64,000 bases of DNA from assembly GCA_009193035.1 (NCBI GenBank), contig SWDT01000012.1, forward strand, positions 248,001 through 312,000, given 5' to 3'. Source of the stretch: Halicephalobus mephisto (taxonomy: Eukaryota > Nematoda > Chromadorea > Rhabditida > Panagrolaimidae). Made by a program: the position numbers and the translations under genes. This document shows, in pieces, positions 24,482 through 35,204 of this stretch. Under the pieces are notes generated by a model, which was given only the letters and a program-made list of their open reading frames with translations, was not told where the DNA came from and ran no database searches. Within the stretch, counting starts at the first letter, position 1. Every line of letters begins with the position of its first letter.

Positions 24482-25781
24482 TTATATTTCTCTAATTTCT
24501 AGAGGTTCTTTTTTATCATCTGTAGGGGGTGTTGAGGAAAATTCTGGACGAGAATCATAAATAGATGGGATGTTTGAAGTTGAACCAGAAAATGCCCAAG
24601 AAGAGTTTAGGGCATTTAAAGAGTAAGGAGGTGGGGCATCAGGATACATGTTGAATTGGGGCATTGACGTTGACAAACGCATATCACTTTCTCTTCCAGT
24701 TGGAAGTATTGGCGGATAGATTTGAGGAAAAGCTGATGAAGGTTGGAGTTGAATTCTCGGGAGTTGTGAAGATTCGAGTGATTGAGTAAAAGAAACATTA
24801 GAAAAAATAATCGGCATGCGAGTGGAAGGAGAGAACTCGAAGAAACTATCGGTATGCAGTTTGATCTAAAATTGAAGTGCGTAGATAAACTTAAAGGAAA
24901 ATTTCTTCACCTCGAGTTCATAATTTACAGTAATAATGGAACAGTTGGTGATAGTTACCAAATCTGCTGGTACCTCAACGTTTATCTGAACTTCTTTTGA
25001 TGCTGAAGGCGGAATACAGACAGCCATGTCCACATATGATATCTTCTTAATGTGTTCCTTAATCATTTTACAGCGAACACTAAGAGCTTGTTTCCCGGTA
25101 AAATTTGCTTTTCTCAAAATCCTAACCTCTATACTAGAGATGTCATGTGAAGAATTGTTTTTAACTTTACAGTAAACAGGAATAATTTCGCCGGTTGTCC
25201 AAGCTAAACGGGGAATAGATATCTGAAATGACCAGTGTATTTAAGCAGAATCTGAAATAACTTACAGAAGCCAGTAGAGGTTTTGAAGATGAAAAAATAC
25301 TGGTTTTATATATAGATGCAGATTGAGGTTCAATGTACATCGGAGTGGAGTTAAGACCAATAGGAATAGCCACTGGGATATCCATTTTGCAAGTTTTATC
25401 AAAATCCCAAGGCATATGAAGTTCTGCTTTCAGTCCATACTCTATACGTCCGTGGGCACCCTTGAAGCTCGGAGGGGCATTGTGTGGAATAGTGACAGAA
25501 AAAGGGTATTTCTTGCTCCCACTAAGTACGTATTTTTGTTGATCTTTATTTTTTTCCCATAAAGTTAAATGTTCTTTTAGGTAAATTTCTTTTGCTCTGT
25601 ACGAAGCACTGTGTTGACCGTATTGATGCCAAAATTGAACACATGCTCGGCCACTAGCCTCCAAATAAATCTCAATAACCTTTTTCTCTTCAGATAAATT
25701 GACAAGAACGAATCCGGCCAGAACGTCTCCAGGATGATAGATCAGTTTAGGAGACTCGAGGAGTATTTGAATATCAGTCAT
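24482..25781 (-). CDS. Alpha-arrestin gene M, 403 aa
   Basis: Exons are 25,781-25,266 (N domain, YHPGDVLAGFVLVNL, LHMPWDFDKTCK), 25,222-24,911 (C domain, ISIPRLAW to TVNYELE) and 24,865-24,482 (last strand MPIIFSNVSF plus tail), phase 0. Introns are 43 and 45 nt. The tail of about 110 residues contains DAPPPYSLNA, a PPxY, and ends in acidic and basic residues. By sequence it groups with D and N. Its TATATA element lies about 170 bp upstream rather than 50, so it probably has a longer 5' leader. Confidence 0.88.
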
Positions 25782-25947
25782 AATCTTTATGTAATGAAAC
25801 AAACGGATATAGAAAATGAGAATCTCTTTTTAGAAATCGATAAATATAACAGGAGCACAAATAACCGTTTATTGAACAGTTAAATTTACACAACGGCACC
25901 TAATCAAATATTATAGTGCGTAAAAACAAACAATTTCGTTCAGGCAC

Positions 25948-25955
25948 CTATATAG
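25948..25955 (-). promoter_or_regulatory. Candidate TATA element of arrestin gene M
   Basis: CTATATAG about 170 bp upstream of the ATG. Its surroundings (TTTTTCCGCTCAG on the plus strand beside it) align with gene D's promoter and with an orphan copy at 26.6 kb. Confidence 0.5.
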
Positions 25956-26599
25956 ATCTTTTTCCGCTCAGCTCTCTCAAGGGAATTCCCTGTTTCAAAT
26001 CACTTTTCAAAACAGCTAATATTTTTCGAATCACTCAACTTCGTCGGTGGAGTAAAAGAAAAATCTCGTACTTTTGAAAACATTGATTCTATGGCAACTG
26101 TAGGGAAAAAGGAGCATTGACAGACAAAGTGTTTGTTTAAGGTGCGCGGTCAACTACATCCTTCTAGTTGTTCATGTAGCAAAAAAAAACAAAAAAGCTA
26201 CCAGACGCACGGTTAATTTTTTGTTTTATTATTGAATATTCTTGGAATAGGGGAAAAATTGACGTCAGAATTTTTCAATTTCTGAAAAATCAGCCTTAAT
26301 TTTTATTTTGAAATAAATAATTCTAGATTTTGTTGGATAATATATGTTTTTTATAATTCTTCAGTTATTAAATAATATCGTAGTTGATTATGAATTCTGC
26401 AGCACAGGCCACGCTCTCGAGAATATATTTCTTGAATTTTCTTATTCCAAGCGATATATAAAATTTCAGAGAACAATTCAAACACAATAATAATTAAAAC
26501 TATACGAAGCAAACGCCTCCATCAAACAGCAAGCACACTTCCATTGTAGCTTTAGGGAGTATTACGGCAGAAGTTAGTTCATGTCCTGTCTCAATTAGT

Positions 26600-26690
26600 A
26601 ATGTACAAATAAACAATTGCGTTTCAGTATTTTTATAGGTCCTTTTCCCCTCACTTTTTTCAATTCTTTATTTCAAGGTATCTGTAAAAA
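26600..26690 (-). promoter_or_regulatory. Orphan promoter-like copy between genes M and N
   Basis: A TTTTTATAG element with flanks that align with the gene M promoter lies directly 3' of gene N's stop codon. No arrestin coding sequence follows it on the minus strand before gene M's own promoter. It is probably left over from unequal exchange. Confidence 0.45.
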
Positions 26691-26708
26691 GTGAATAAAG
26701 TTTTATTT

Positions 26709-28067
26709 TTAATCTTCAATAGGTACTTTTATACAATCCATTTGTGAGGCTGAAGAAAGCCCTGAAACAGAATCATATGGAGGCGGACTGTTTAGAGATG
26801 AGTTAAAAGAAGGTTGTGGAGGATCTGAAGCATAAGGAGAATAAGCCGGCGGTGGAGGACGAGGTGGAGGATATGGTGGAGTGACTTTTGGAGTTGTCGA
26901 AGATGATGATGGAGTACCTTCATCCGCAGTTGAATACATCGATGGGCATGGTTGAGGAAAAACTACTGAAGGTTGAAAGCCAATTACTGGGGTTTGTGGA
27001 GATTGAAATGACTGAGGAAAAGTAGCTAAATGCTGAAATTCTGTTCCTGGAGATTGAGATGATTGTAGCAGAGGAACATTAGAGAAAATGATATTCATGC
27101 GAGTGGAGGGGGAAAACGATAAAACGCCTTTGGTGTGAAGTTCGATCTAAAATTCGAGATATTCAGGTACAGTGCCTCATGAAGGTTTCTTCTTACCTCA
27201 AGTTCGTAATTTACACTAATGATAGAGCAATTTGTGATAGTGATCAAGTTTGGTGGTACATAAATGTCAACTTGAAATTGGTTTGATGTTGATGCTGGTA
27301 TAGAAATGTTATTTTTTATAGACGGTATTTTCTTCCTCTCTTCTTTGACCACCTGGAAGATTTGCGGAAAGGTTTTTCCTGTAAAGTTTGCTTTTTTAAC
27401 AATTTTAATTTCTATGGCATAAATATCCGTTGAAGAATTGTTTGTGACATCACAGTGAACTGGAATAACTTCACCAGGTCCCCAAGCCAAGCGGGGAATA
27501 GAAAACTAAAATTACTGCTTTATTTATTTAAAATCAGAAAAAACTTACAGTAGCTTCTAAAGCCTTTCCAGATGAGAAAATAGCGCTTTTATGAATGAAG
27601 GCAGATTGAGGTTGTGTGTACATTGGAGAACTGTCCAGATAAATAGGAACAGCTACTGTGATCTCAATTTGAGAAGTTTTATTGAAAGCCCAAGATTGAT
27701 CTAGGATGGCTTTCAGTTTATATTTTATATTTCCATGGGTAGCCTGGAAACTAGGAGGAATATTGTACGGGAGACTGACAGAAAAGGGATATTGTTTACT
27801 GCCATTTGGAAGTAATATTCCTGCATCAGCCTTGTTCTTTTGCCATAAAGACAAATGACTGTTTAGATAGATTTGTTTTCCGAAGTAGGAATATCTGGAT
27901 TTACCAAATCCATGCTGGAATTTAACAGAAGCTCGGCCTTTGCCTTCCAAATAAATCTCATTAATCTTTTTATCTTTAAGGGAATTCACAAGAACATATC
28001 CACTCAGAGTGTCCCCAGGGTAATAGATAGATCTAGGAGAATCAAGGAGTATTTGAAGATCAGCCAT
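26709..28067 (-). CDS. Alpha-arrestin gene N, 421 aa, long Pro-rich tail
   Basis: Exons are 28,067-27,549, 27,505-27,197 and 27,146-26,709, phase 0, with introns of 43 and 50 nt. The start is MADLQILL. The N domain has YYPGDTLSGYVLVNS and LDQSWAFNKTSQ; the C domain begins FSIPRLAWGPGEVIPVHCD. The third exon gives MNIIFSNVPLLQSS, then the longest tail of the array (about 130 residues), with PQ-rich spacers, TPPYPPPRPPPPAYSPY and NSPPPYDS. Several overlapping proline motifs suggest binding to WW or SH3 domains. It is the 5'-most gene of the array and lies next to the LRAT-like pair. Confidence 0.88.
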
Positions 28068-28759
28068 AGATATTGAGATAATGAAAAATTGAACGGATAA
28101 AAAATAATGGTTTCTAAAAGTGAATGGCAGTAACGGAATTAACGATAGAAATTCAAATAGTTGTTTATTCAGTTACTACAATCTGGATAATTAAACAAAA
28201 GTCGAGCCCGATTACCTATAGCCACAAAAACTGAATTCTGTCACAACACTTATATAAGTTCTCTTCAACCCTCCCATGTAATCCACATGTCTCAAGTTAT
28301 TCTTCAAAACAGCTAAGGTTTTTTGCATCGTTCGAGCTCGTCGAGAAAGTAAAAAATGTTATTTTCTAGAAAATACTGATTTTGACGTCAACTATAAGGA
28401 GGCAGAAGCATTAACAAAGACCAATGTTTGTTCAAGGTACAAGGTCAAGTAAATCACCAAGTTGTTAATATAACAGAGAAACAAAGAAATTTGAAAAAGA
28501 ACCTTTTATTTCATGGTTTTGTTTTTGGAATAAAGAAGAAAAGTAATGTTGAATTTTTTTTTCATTTTAGAAAAAGCAGTAATATTTTTACTATTAACTT
28601 CATTATCCGACAAAGATTTTAGAAATTCTTTCTGTTCTTTCAAATTTTTCGTCCACTAAATGATGTCATAGTTGATTGTTTGTGTTGTGTAGTTGCCATT
28701 AATTGTTATAATAATACTTATAAGTCTATTTGGATACAAAAATAATGGAGTTAATTACG
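28068..28759. other. Spacer between arrestin array and LRAT-like genes
   Basis: Contains the leader and promoter of gene N. The rest shows no gene. Confidence 0.5.
28249..28258 (-). promoter_or_regulatory. Candidate TATA element of arrestin gene N
   Basis: CTTATATAAG, about 182 bp upstream of the ATG, in a context shared with genes D and M. Confidence 0.5.
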
Positions 28760-29928
28760 TTATGGAACCTCTAACTCCCCTAGTAATTTTGCAATCATAG
28801 CTTCGAAGACATAAGGAGAAACATCCACGCCAAAAGCACAAAGAGTTGCAAAGTGTTGACAGTTTTGAGCAATAAGATGGTATTCTCCTTGACGAAAACC
28901 TTGTTCCGCATAGTCTTTGGCGATAGCAACGATTTTTTCTGGTTTCCGAAAATGATAAGGACATGTCTAAACAACATTAATCAATGGTAATTGCGCAGAT
29001 AAAAACCAACAACTTTCCAAATAGTGCCGTCCGGGTCAACAAAGTCGGGACAGAGTTTGCCGATCCGAGCTACAGATGCAGATTTCCCTCCTCCGTGTCC
29101 AGAAACATGCACGACCTACAGTATGTGTAAATAAATCTTTCAAATCTTAATTAAACCAACTTGACTGTTACCAATGTAAATGCCCCAATGAGAAGTCCTA
29201 GAAAGATTAAAGAGTACTATGTCGAAACGTAAAAGTGCTACCCTGCTACGAAATGGGTATCTAGAAGATCCCCTGGCTGTATATATCTATCTGGATCAGT
29301 GATGGCTTCTTTTGGCAGTTTGTCAATTTCTAATTGGAATGTCGTCGCAAGCATAGGCCTATAATATTATTTACGACAAGATATAACAAGCAATATTCTT
29401 ACTCTCCGACTATACTCCGAGGAAACAAACAGTTGTACATGCCTTTAGTCAGTTCTTCTTTGTACTCTTGGAAGTGTTGCTGGGCTCCTTCTTCTGTCAG
29501 ATGTTCCGTATCTTCTACTAGTATGTTCTCCAACTTAGCCTTGCTTGTATCCACACGTCCTTCAACATTACCTATAGTCCAGACTTTATACCACACATCC
29601 TAGAAATCATGTTATTTTTAAAGTAAAAAGTGCAATTGTGTCAAAATGAATTTCTATAACTTTTTAGATACTTTTAAAATCTAAAGTTTCCGAAATTTCC
29701 AATGGATTTTGGAATATTTTTACAATTTCTACGAGATTCTAGAAGATTCCAGGAACTTTGAGAAAATTCTAGTTTATTCGAAATTTAGAACTTTAACTTA
29801 AAACTCACTTTCGTCGTGAGCACGGCGAAAGGAATATCGTCGAAACTCGTTCCGTAATACAAATCATATTTATCACCACCAAATGGCCGATTCAAAATTT
29901 GTTCAACCTCTTCTTGAACTTTATCCAT
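28760..29928 (-). CDS. LRAT-domain protein 1, 260 aa
   Basis: Six exons: 29,928-29,809, 29,599-29,403, 29,358-29,242, 29,197-29,161, 29,115-29,011 and 28,966-28,760. Frame is kept at every junction. The hallmarks of the LRAT / H-rev107 fold (NlpC/P60-related) are PGDLLDTHFV then SHWGIYIG (catalytic His, spread over exons 3-4) and NCQHFATLCAFGVD (catalytic Cys, exon 6). Family members are thiol acyltransferases or phospholipases acting on membrane lipids; the substrate here is unknown. An N-terminal region of about 105 residues (YYGTSFDDIPFAVLTTK, VEGRVDTSKA) is shared with the neighbour but is not part of the core. Two introns use GTTGGT donors. There is no obvious membrane anchor. Confidence 0.83.
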
Positions 29929-30639
29929 GGTTGTGTGTCGAAAAAAAGTCAAATCTTAAAAAACATATTAAAAAAAATAGAAACTATAAAAAGCGACTAA
30001 AAATCACATTGTTTGTTATGAAAGACAAACTTGATTGAAACAGTTGCACGTTGTGTGGTTTTTGACGCTTCTTGTTATGTGACCCTTTGATTCTATTTGA
30101 AATCAATAAATTACACCTTTTGATTAAGACCGAATTCGAAGTCAAAAGTTTCAGCAATGCAGAAGTATATTTCTTAGATTTTTTTAATTTCCGGAGTTTA
30201 ACACGAGAAGGACACCGATAGGAGAATTTCATAACACTTCCATTAAGCTATTTTTTAGAGAAATATCGTTCTTCACAGGACTCTCTCTCTATAAACACAA
30301 ATCCTAGAGAAGAATAATCTAATTTTTATTAGAAATGATTCATCAAAAATCCTTTTTATCGTATTATTTTAGCAAACGTTAGAATAGGTTTATTCTGTAA
30401 AGTGCTGTATATCAAAAAAGATGATTTAAATAAACTTTATTTACTTGATTTTTCCCTTAAATCATTATACAGTTTTATCATAAATGAAAACCTAAGTTGT
30501 ATTAAGTCTCAGAAAAAATTATCTGATAACATAAGAACTTCTCAGAGCGGAATTATGGATTTTTTCCTCTATCAGATTATGAGAAACTTATAGACCAAAA
30601 ATGCGGATCGCAACTTGTTGAGAATTTCAGAGGAAATTT
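29929..30639. other. Spacer between the two LRAT-like genes
   Basis: AT-rich, with short frames on both strands that match nothing recognised. It probably contains the promoter of LRAT-like gene 1. Confidence 0.5.
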
Positions 30640-31971
30640 TTAGCTGAAAAATTTAAACCATGAGAATTTGTCAGCTTCAGGAGAAATATCTAGACCCCAA
30701 GCACAAAGAATTGCGAAATGTTGACAGTTCTTAGTAAGAAGACTGTAGCTTCCTTGACGGAAGTTGTATTCTGCAAAGTCTTTAGCGATATCAACGATGT
30801 GATCTGGCTTTCGAAAACGATAATAGAAATTCTAAAAGTATTAATGAGAAGGTTCTTTTAAAAGAAATTTACTATTTTCCAGAAGTAGCTATCGGGAACA
30901 ACGAAATTGGGACAAAGTCTTCCAATGCGAGCTCTGGATTGAGATACGCTTCCGTTATGTGCGGAAACATGAACTACCTGCAAAATGCATAAAGTTTTTA
31001 AATTCTAATTCAACTTACTTCTCCATTACCGATGTAAATGCCCCAATGAGAAACTCTGCAAAAAAGTAAAGATTATTAGTTAAAAATTAAAAATTAAAAA
31101 AACGCTACACTCCATATAAGGGACTGCCGATGACATCTCCTGGTTCTAGGTATTTATCGGGTGTAATGATGGCTTCTTTTGGGAGATTCTTCGTTTGCAT
31201 ATAAGATTGAAGAGTTTGATACCTAAACTCATATTATCTATGACATGATGTGAAATGGTACAATATATTTTCTCAATAATCAGAATTTATTTTTTTCTAT
31301 TTTTGGTATTTCTAAATGACTTTTAGTTTTCAAACAGTCCCGAAATTTTATTATGATATTAAACAGGCTTGAACTATTGTAGAAAACCTAAATGTCTGAT
31401 TATTAGAGAAATATACTGTTTTATATGTTGGAAAAGTTCTTACATTGGCGGACCTTGATCACAAAACAAACAGTGATACATGCCTATAGCAAGCTCATGA
31501 ATGCACTGCTGAACTCTTTCCTGTGCTTTTGCTTCTGTACGATATTCTGTAGTGTGCATAAGTATCGTATCTTTTAATTTGTCCGAATCTGAATCTTCTG
31601 TGGCAACTACACTCGTATCCACACGCCCTTCGATATTAGCCATGACCCACACTTTATAGCAAGGAACCTAAAAGTCATGTCAGAAAAAATCAAACATGAA
31701 TTTAGTTACGGTATTGTTTTGAAATAAAGTTTCCTAATTTCTTAAAAACAAAAACTTTGATTTCAGATGCTTCCAAAATTTCTACGAGATTCTGGAAGTT
31801 TTCAAAGAATTCTAGTTTATTTGGAATTAAAGATTTTCATTAAAAACTTACTTTGGTTGTAAGTATGCCAAAAGGAACGACATCGAAACTCGTTCCATAA
31901 TGCACATTATGCATCGAATCATCAGGTAGCTGAGCTAAAATATGGTTAACCTTTTCTTCAATTTTATTCAT
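30640..31971 (-). CDS. LRAT-domain protein 2, 263 aa
   Basis: Paralogue of the preceding gene with the same six-exon layout: 31,971-31,852, 31,667-31,444, 31,222-31,109, 31,055-31,019, 30,977-30,873 and 30,831-30,640. Exons 1, 4 and 5 are exactly the same length as in gene 1. It has the His box (VSHWGIYIG) and the Cys box (KNCQHFAILCAWGLD), plus RFRKPDHIVDIAKD between them, as in its neighbour. Its matching donors are the usual GTAAG and GTAAAT type. Exon 2 is 27 nt longer (an acidic SDSD insert). Intron 1 of both genes shares alignable sequence, so the duplication is fairly recent. The likely role is a lipid acyltransferase-like enzyme. Confidence 0.83.
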
Positions 31972-33671
31972 GGTTGTTCTAAAAACGACAGATCTGAAAA
32001 AGGCATTTTAAGCATCAAAATGATTTAAACTTAGAAGGGGGAATAAAAATCATGAAATTATGCGATATTCAATAAGTGAAAGACAAACACGATTTCAACT
32101 ATTAAAGGATATTTATCTCTAAATATGGTTATCCGTGATTTTCATAAATTTTGACTCCATTGAAGCTCACGAAATTATATTTTTTTCAATTTTTCGATTG
32201 AAGTTATACTCTGAAAAGTAAGTTAAATCAAAATAATAGTTTTTTCAAGTTAAATATACTTGGAAACACTTTTAACGTTATCAGTGATTTTTATTTCGAT
32301 TAGTTGGAATAGTTTGTCAAATCAATTTTTCAACTATTGATAGAGTAATTAAGTTAAATTTTTCTTTTTGAATTCAGAAACACTCTAAGCCAGATATTGT
32401 CTTTGATAGGATTGCAGGAATGTAGACTTTTTCATAATTTGGAAAAGGTAGTAAAAATAAATATTTCTCAATTACTGTAATCGAATACATATAGCTTGAA
32501 ATTTTACTGAAATGCAATCTATTTACAAGAAATGACAAACAACACATGGATTCTGGCATGGTTGAGCAGCCATGATTTTTCTCTTTTATAAATTTTTTTT
32601 TCATTTCCGAAAAGTATATTCTTATGTTGTTACACGAATTACAAATCCAATTCAATAATGGCCATTGAATCTATAGTAATTTTGTGTTGTATTTATTTTT
32701 CAGTAAACACTTTTATTCATGGATTACTTTGTTTAACAAAGAAGAAAGTAGATTTGAACAATTGCAGATCGAAAATTCAATTTATTGCTTCAAAATTCAA
32801 GATTGGATGGAGAGGTTACATGAATAAAGTTGGAGTTCTCGATAAAAAAAATGGATCAAATTCGAATCGGAGTAGCTTCTAAAGTCAAGCAAATTAGATA
32901 TTGGCTACATGATTTTAATTTGATTTATTAAGCTTTGCAAGTTGAGGAACCATAGCGAAGATTTCGTTGCTGGTGGTTTACAGCACAATCAAAATATCAT
33001 TGTTTATGAAACTTACAAAGTTGTCATTTCATGATGTGAAGCAGTCAATGTCGGAAAATTTTCTCCAAAGTGGAAAAACAATTCTTTGCAATTTCGAGAC
33101 AGGTTTATCCAATATTAAACAATTTGTAATGGATTGTAGAGCGGAATTTTTGATTTATGATTAATATCACACGTTTTCCGAGAGAATCGAAGACCAAAAG
33201 GATAAACGACAAAAATTCTTTTAATTTTTGATTGAAACTTTGCTGATATAATTAAATAAAGACGTTATTGCGAAATTCCCAGCTTATAATTTTTAAAGGT
33301 GTGGATGCTAAATCTTGTTCCCAAAACGTGGGCTGTAAGATTACGTAATTATACCTTTATCTAATTATGTGGGCGAAATTTCAATCAAAAATAAAAAACT
33401 TTGGTTGTTTTGTATTTTTGCTTTCAGTTTTCTCAGAACATACGTTATGTTGATTGTTATGAAATCTAAAATATCGACTTATTAATAGAACGGAAAATGA
33501 TTAATCTATGAGCTGTAGGAAAATATTTAAGAGATAAGATTTAGATGATGAAATATATCGATTTATACGAATTGTGTGTCATATGTCATATGGCTTATCA
33601 ATTTTCGTTATATACGTGAATCATCACATTTAAGAAACTTGTTTATGTCTAAAAATTACTTTTGAGTGAAA
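31972..33671. other. Spacer upstream of GTPase cassette 1
   Basis: Short frames at 32,374-32,655 (-), 32,658-32,882 (+) and 32,967-33,164 (+) show no recognisable domain and no convincing splice structure. No gene supported. Confidence 0.5.
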
Positions 33672-35088
33672 ATGAAGAAGGAATTCAATATCCTGTTACT
33701 TGATGAAAGTGGCGTTGGCAAAAGCACCGTGATAAATTTCTTCATCAATCTCTGTACTTATCCGTCCTTCAATTATGCTATTGGTAAACCTATCAAAGTC
33801 GTTATTCCTACCGCTTTCAAAGTAAGTTCAATGTGGAAAAAAGGATACGAAATTAAACTAAGGGTGACGAAAATGGGGATATTACTGAGTCAACTTAGTT
33901 TATTACCCAAAAGCCGAGAACTTGCAAAATCAGTCATTAGGATTTTGTTCTGAACATTATAGACGTTCCTGGGATAGGAAATATAGGAAGAGTGCAGTTT
34001 GACGATTATCACACGAAAGCCATTTTGGATACTGTAGCTGGATTTGAACAACTTCATGATACCTTTATTCTACTACATGCTATTCAAACTCAATTAGGTA
34101 TGAGGTATATCTACTGTATGAATGAACTTCTGACGCACCCGCATAAAGATGCTGTTCCTAATATGTTCTTTATCTTAACACATGGCGCTTACTATGGCTT
34201 TCATCCTGAAAATGAGAAAAAGTACTGACGAACTATTTCAAATTTGATGAAGAAAAACAAAATTACCAACCACAATATAGGGAATTTTCTCTGCATTGAC
34301 AGTCAACCCTTCAAATATCTTGCTGCTTATAACTAGGTTCCAGAATTTCGAAGTGTGAGTTTGGATAAATATCGAGCATCATGGAAAAAATCATTTAATG
34401 CCATCCAGGTAACATTTGATAAGCTTAGCAATATTAGTCCTCATACCATTGCCAAAACCCTTTTAATTAATGAAGTCAAGATGATAACTAGGTTGCTTAT
34501 CCAAGCTCTAAATACAATAACTACTCTTGTTGAAAATTATGATACCCAATATTAACAAAACAATAACAAATAAAAGAAACTTCACAAAAATAACAAAATT
34601 AATAGGAATCATGATGAACATCTACAGCTGAAAGACAAGGAATCAACGAGAGAAGGTGCAGAAAGTCATAAAGACCAACTTCTAAGAGAAAAAGAAGTAA
34701 TTTCTAATGCATTAATTAAATTTGGATATTTTTCGAAGAAAAATTCCATTCTTGAGCAGAATAACATGTATGAAGAATACATATCTAAACTAATACTGGT
34801 GGAGGAAATGGATTCATCTCCTAAAGAATATACATTACGAACATTCAAGAAATACCTGAGCGATCATATTGAGAGAAAACAGAAGATGGAAAAACTCATG
34901 GGAACAGTTAACGAAGACCCTCAAGTGACAGTATCCGATGTTTCGAAATTGAAAAGAGATCTTTAATCTTCCCTCATGATAGCAAGGAGATTGAAAATCT
35001 ATTTAAAACAAACATTGGCGAGAACTTTAATCACAATAAAGAATGTGATTTTGTGGAAGTTGATGTTGATTTTGTTTCTTTTGATTAA
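33672..35088 (+). pseudogene. Broken P-loop GTPase gene (cassette 1, first gene)
   Basis: A decayed copy of the intact gene at 38,593-40,317. It starts MKKEFNILLLDESGVGKST (the P-loop Gly is now Asp) and loses frame after about 60 codons. It resumes in another frame at DFVLNIIDVPGIGN, just after a stop, and continues AILDTVAGFEQLHDTFILLHA to another stop at about 34,228. More homologous pieces follow with an in-frame stop at 34,337. The Cys-rich middle is deleted around 34,550-34,650. The C-terminal helices (NMYEEYISK, KKYLSDHIERKQKMEKLMGT) and the true end near 35,088 can still be aligned. At least two frameshifts, several stops and one deletion rule out a functional product. Confidence 0.88.
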
Positions 35089-35190
35089 TTGAAATTTAAA
35101 TACACTGAATAGATACTGTTTCGAAATTATTAAATTGATGTTAAAGCGTTTTAAACGCAACATTATCTTTGTGTAATTATTGTTCTCATT

Positions 35191-35201
35191 TTGTTTTTTA
35201 G
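35191..35201 (+). promoter_or_regulatory. Splice acceptor just before the ATG (possible trans-splice site)
   Basis: TTGTTTTTTAG ends three bases before the start codon of the cassette-1 second gene, as a nematode spliced-leader acceptor would. The gap from the previous stop to this ATG is 116 nt, the same as in cassette 2. Confidence 0.6.
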
Positions 35202-35204
35202 AAA

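Larger units (their letters stand above)
25782..26708. other. Spacer between arrestin genes M and N
   Basis: Carries gene M's leader and promoter and the orphan promoter copy at 26.6 kb. The remaining AT-rich sequence shows no gene. Confidence 0.5.

Noticed and set aside
31081..31222. Possible frameshift in LRAT-like gene 2, exon 3
   Set aside because: Recounting the bases gave 114 nt with the PGDV motif in frame; the apparent loss was a counting slip.
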